Of a stretch of 27,278 nt of DNA, positions 24,581-27,278 are shown one piece after another (the stretch's first letter is position 1; the number at the start of each line of letters is the position of its first letter). The translations under genes were made by a program, and so were the position numbers. A model generated the notes under the pieces. The model did not search any database. It saw only the letters and a list, made by a program, of their open reading frames with translations, and was not told where the DNA came from. This DNA comes from an uncultured Streptococcus sp. (GTDB lineage: Bacteria; Bacillota; Bacilli; Lactobacillales; Streptococcaceae): NCBI GenBank assembly GCA_934215455.1, contig CAKPZX010000022.1, positions 1-27,278 of the forward strand, written 5' to 3'.

Positions 24581-27124
24581 ATGCAAGCAGTTGCACATTT
24601 TGTAGAAACATTCGTTCCAGAACATTATGAAGTGTTTTTAGATTTAAATCGTAAAACTAAGACCTTTAGCGGTCGTGTGGTGATCACAGGTCAAGCTAAG
24701 GCGGACAAGATCTCGCTTCACCAAAAGGATTTGACCATCGAAACAGTAGAAGTAGCCGGTCAAGCCCGTCCATTTACGGTTGATGATACCAATGAAGCGG
24801 TTTATGTTGAATTGGAAGGCACAGGTCAAGTGACAGTTACCCTGACCTATTCTGGTAAGATCACTGACAATATGACTGGGATTTACCCATCTTACTACAG
24901 TATTGATGGTGTGAAGAAGGAAGTCCTCTCAACTCAGTTTGAGAGCCATTTTGCGCGTGAAGCCTTTCCAAGTGTGGACGAGCCTGAAGCCAAAGCAACG
25001 TTTGATCTTTCTTTGAAATTTGACCAAGAAGAAGGTGAAATTGCCCTTTCAAATATGCCTGAAATCGATGTGGAAAACCGTAAAGAAACAGGTATTTGGA
25101 AGTTTGACACAACTCCTCGCATGTCTTCTTACCTCTTGGCCTTTGCTGCTGGAGATCTTCAAGGAGTGACAGCTAAGACTAAGAATGGAACCCTTGTCGG
25201 AGTCTATTCAACAAAAGCTCACCCATTAGAAAACTTAGATTTCTCTTTAGATATTGCCGTTCGTGCTATTGAATTCTACGAAGACTACTATGGCGTGAAG
25301 TATCCAATCCCTCAATCTCTTCATATCGCCCTTCCAGACTTCTCTTCAGGTGCGATGGAAAACTGGGGCTTGGTAACCTACCGTGAAGTCTACCTTCTTG
25401 TTGATGAGAATTCGACTGCCCAAAGCCGTCAAACAGTAGCCTTAGTGGTGGCTCACGAGTTGGCTCACCAATGGTTCGGAAACCTGGTGACCATGAAATG
25501 GTGGGATGACCTCTGGTTGAATGAAAGCTTCGCCAATATGATGGAATATGTCAGCTTGGATGCTATCGAACCAAGCTGGAATATCTTCGAAGACTTCCAA
25601 ACAACCGGTGTGCCTGCTGCCTTGAAACGCGATGCAACCGATGGGGTTCAATCTGTCCATGTGGAAGTGAAACACCCAGACGAGATCAACACCCTTTTTG
25701 ACCCAGCGATCGTTTACGCTAAGGGTAGCCGTCTCATGCACATGCTTCGCCGTTGGTTAGGCGATGACGCCTTCCGTAAAGGGTTGAAGATTTACTTTGA
25801 AAAACACCAATACGGCAATACCATCGGTCGTGACCTTTGGGATGCTCTTGGGCAAGCTTCAGGTCGTGATGTCGCAGCCTTTATGGATTCTTGGTTGGAG
25901 CAACCAGGATACCCTGTTGTCTCAGCTTCTGTTGAGAACGATACCTTGATCATCCGTCAAGAGCAGTTCTTCATCGGAGAAAGAGAAGAAAAAGGTCGCA
26001 AGTGGGTTGTTCCTTTAAATAGCAACTGGACAGGTATTCCAGATACTTTGGAGACTGAAGTCTTAGAAATTCCAAACTACAGTGCCTTGAAAGCAGCTAA
26101 CAGCGGAGCTCTTCGCTTCAATACAGAAAATACAGCTCACTATATCAGTGACTACCGTGGGGAATTGTTGGAAGATATCCTTGCTGAACTTGCTAACTTG
26201 GATAGCACTTCGAAACTACAAGTGGTTCAAGAACGCCGTCTCTTAGCAGAAAGTGGTCAAATTTCTTATGCAAGCCTCTTACCAGTGATTGAACATTTGA
26301 CAGAAGAAAGTTCCTACTTGGTTGTTTCAGCTGTTTCGAGCGTCTTAGCTGGAATCAGTCTCTTTGTGGATGAAGGAACTGAAACAGAAGCGGCCTTCCA
26401 TGAGTTGTTGAAACGCCTGAACCGTTACAACTTTGAACGCTTGGGTCTAGAAGCTAAGCCTGGTGAAACAGAAGAAGACGAAAAAGTTCGTCAGCTAATG
26501 ATTGCTAATATGATCAAGGCCAATGATGAAGCTGCACAAGCACAAGCGAGCGCTATCTTTGAAGCGCACGCAGCTGATTTGGAAAAACTTCCAGCTGCCA
26601 TTCGCTTGCAAATCTTGGTCAACCAAATCAAACACCAGGAAACCAAGGCGCTTAGCCAACAATACCTGGATACCTATGTGAAGACAGTTGATGGAAACTT
26701 TAAACGCCAGTTGGCGGCTGCACTTTCTTATACCAAGGATAAGGAAACTTTGGAAGCTCTATTGAAGGAGTGGAAGAACAAGGATGTGGTGAAACCTCAG
26801 GACTTGGCTATGAGCTGGTATTACAACTTCTTGCATGATGACTTTACCCAAGGTAGAACCTGGACTTGGGCGCGTGAAAACTGGGATTGGATCAAGAAAG
26901 CCCTCGGTGGTGATATGAGCTTTGATAAGTTTGTCATCTACCCAGCTAACTGTTTCAAGACCCGTGAACGGTTGAATGAATACAAGGCCTTCTTTGAGCC
27001 TCAATTGGATGATATGGCGATCAGCCGTAATATCAAGATGGGAATTAAAGAAATTGCAGCTCGTATTGATCTTATCGAGCGGGAGAAAGCAGCAGTAGAA
27101 GCCGCTATCCTTGCGACAAAATAG
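24581..27124 (+). CDS. pepN: Aminopeptidase N (lysyl aminopeptidase), M1 family
   Basis: An 847-aa cytoplasmic zinc aminopeptidase that removes N-terminal residues from peptides, central to amino-acid supply in lactic acid bacteria. The substrate motif is GAMEN (about residue 257, in SSGAMENWGLVTYRE). The zinc ligands are HELAH (about 291-295) and the Glu of LWLNESFANMMEY. The N-terminal beta domain and C-terminal helical repeats complete the lactococcal PepN layout, at nearly the same length. There is no signal peptide. A strong AAAGGAGG lies before the ATG. No plus-strand terminator with a T-tract follows: the hairpin after the gene belongs to an inverted repeat copy whose T-tract faces the other strand. 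Confidence 0.97.
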   Translation: MQAVAHFVETFVPEHYEVFLDLNRKTKTFSGRVVITGQAKADKISLHQKDLTIETVEVAGQARPFTVDDTNEAVYVELEGTGQVTVTLTYSGKITDNMTGIYPSYYSIDGVKKEVLSTQFESHFAREAFPSVDEPEAKATFDLSLKFDQEEGEIALSNMPEIDVENRKETGIWKFDTTPRMSSYLLAFAAGDLQGVTAKTKNGTLVGVYSTKAHPLENLDFSLDIAVRAIEFYEDYYGVKYPIPQSLHIALPDFSSGAMENWGLVTYREVYLLVDENSTAQSRQTVALVVAHELAHQWFGNLVTMKWWDDLWLNESFANMMEYVSLDAIEPSWNIFEDFQTTGVPAALKRDATDGVQSVHVEVKHPDEINTLFDPAIVYAKGSRLMHMLRRWLGDDAFRKGLKIYFEKHQYGNTIGRDLWDALGQASGRDVAAFMDSWLEQPGYPVVSASVENDTLIIRQEQFFIGEREEKGRKWVVPLNSNWTGIPDTLETEVLEIPNYSALKAANSGALRFNTENTAHYISDYRGELLEDILAELANLDSTSKLQVVQERRLLAESGQISYASLLPVIEHLTEESSYLVVSAVSSVLAGISLFVDEGTETEAAFHELLKRLNRYNFERLGLEAKPGETEEDEKVRQLMIANMIKANDEAAQAQASAIFEAHAADLEKLPAAIRLQILVNQIKHQETKALSQQYLDTYVKTVDGNFKRQLAAALSYTKDKETLEALLKEWKNKDVVKPQDLAMSWYYNFLHDDFTQGRTWTWARENWDWIKKALGGDMSFDKFVIYPANCFKTRERLNEYKAFFEPQLDDMAISRNIKMGIKEIAARIDLIEREKAAVEAAILATK

Positions 27125-27137
27125 GTTTAAAAAAGAT

Positions 27138-27278
27138 GAGAGTGGGACAGAAATCGGTAATTCGTTAGAATTCGATTTCGTCGTCCCACCTCCGCACAGT
27201 TAAGTAGGGCTGTAAAAGCTGATGAAATCAGCGTAGTAGAGCCCACTCAACCACTGCGTCTTGCTCGACAATCCAAAA
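27138..27278 (-). repeat. Structured dispersed repeat, copy 2 (inverted, cut by the window end)
   Basis: Reverse complement of 16352-16492 with three substitutions in 141 bp. One turns ACTCAAC into ACTTAAC, which keeps pairing with GTTGAGT through a G.U in RNA of the copy-1 orientation. Another restores GGGCT/AGCCC pairing. On the minus strand the GTGGGAC/GTCCCAC hairpin is followed by a T run (complement of the A run at 27129-27134), so the terminator faces a transcript arriving from beyond the window. Confidence 0.85.

Overview
The window reads as ordinary chromosome from a low-GC Gram-positive coccus, almost certainly a viridans Streptococcus (mitis/sanguinis-like; the species cannot be fixed from sequence alone). 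The grounds are the 1033-aa Gram-positive DnaE next to pfkA and pyk, a streptococcal-type MntE, the truB-ribF and spx-UPF0223-IMPase-rsmF blocks, a pst operon with two pstB genes, lactococcal-type PepN, and promoters that almost all carry an extended -10 (TGnTATAAT).

Layout. 1-212: the 3' end of tmRNA (ssrA), tRNA-Ser(GGA) and an intrinsic terminator. 259-6773: dnaE, pfkA, pyk and a signal-peptidase-I-like gene whose product appears to lack the Ser/Lys catalytic dyad. 6778-8217: mntE (manganese export) on the minus strand, divergent from pcrA. 8218-10521: pcrA helicase. 10522-10890: a gene-free stretch holding a 142-bp MITE-like, cloverleaf-foldable element with terminal inverted repeats and a 4-bp flanking duplication, then a terminator. 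10891-12969: a DUF2130 coiled-coil protein and an alpha/beta hydrolase. 13006-14322: an RclA-like flavin disulfide reductase (minus strand). 14503-16339: truB-ribF. 16317-16498: a structured dispersed repeat whose near-identical inverted copy closes the window (27138-27278). 16649-19406: the spx, UPF0223, inositol-monophosphatase-like and rsmF-like cluster, with a canonical intrinsic terminator inside the UPF0223 coding sequence. 19514-24450: pstS-pstC-pstA-pstB-pstB-phoU phosphate uptake. 24581-27124: pepN.

How it works together. The genes are housekeeping: replication and repair (dnaE, pcrA), lower glycolysis (pfkA, pyk, with the biased codons of very highly expressed genes), metal and oxidant homeostasis (mntE, rclA-like, spx), tRNA and rRNA modification and flavin cofactor synthesis (truB, rsmF, ribF), phosphate import and peptide catabolism. 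No phage, CRISPR, toxin-antitoxin or defence system is visible. The unusual content is mostly non-coding or lies in single residues: the MITE-like element, the paired structured repeats (one seems to supply the end of ribF), the terminator embedded in UPF0223, the non-catalytic LepB homologue, and a PstB paralogue with Arg in place of the H-loop His.
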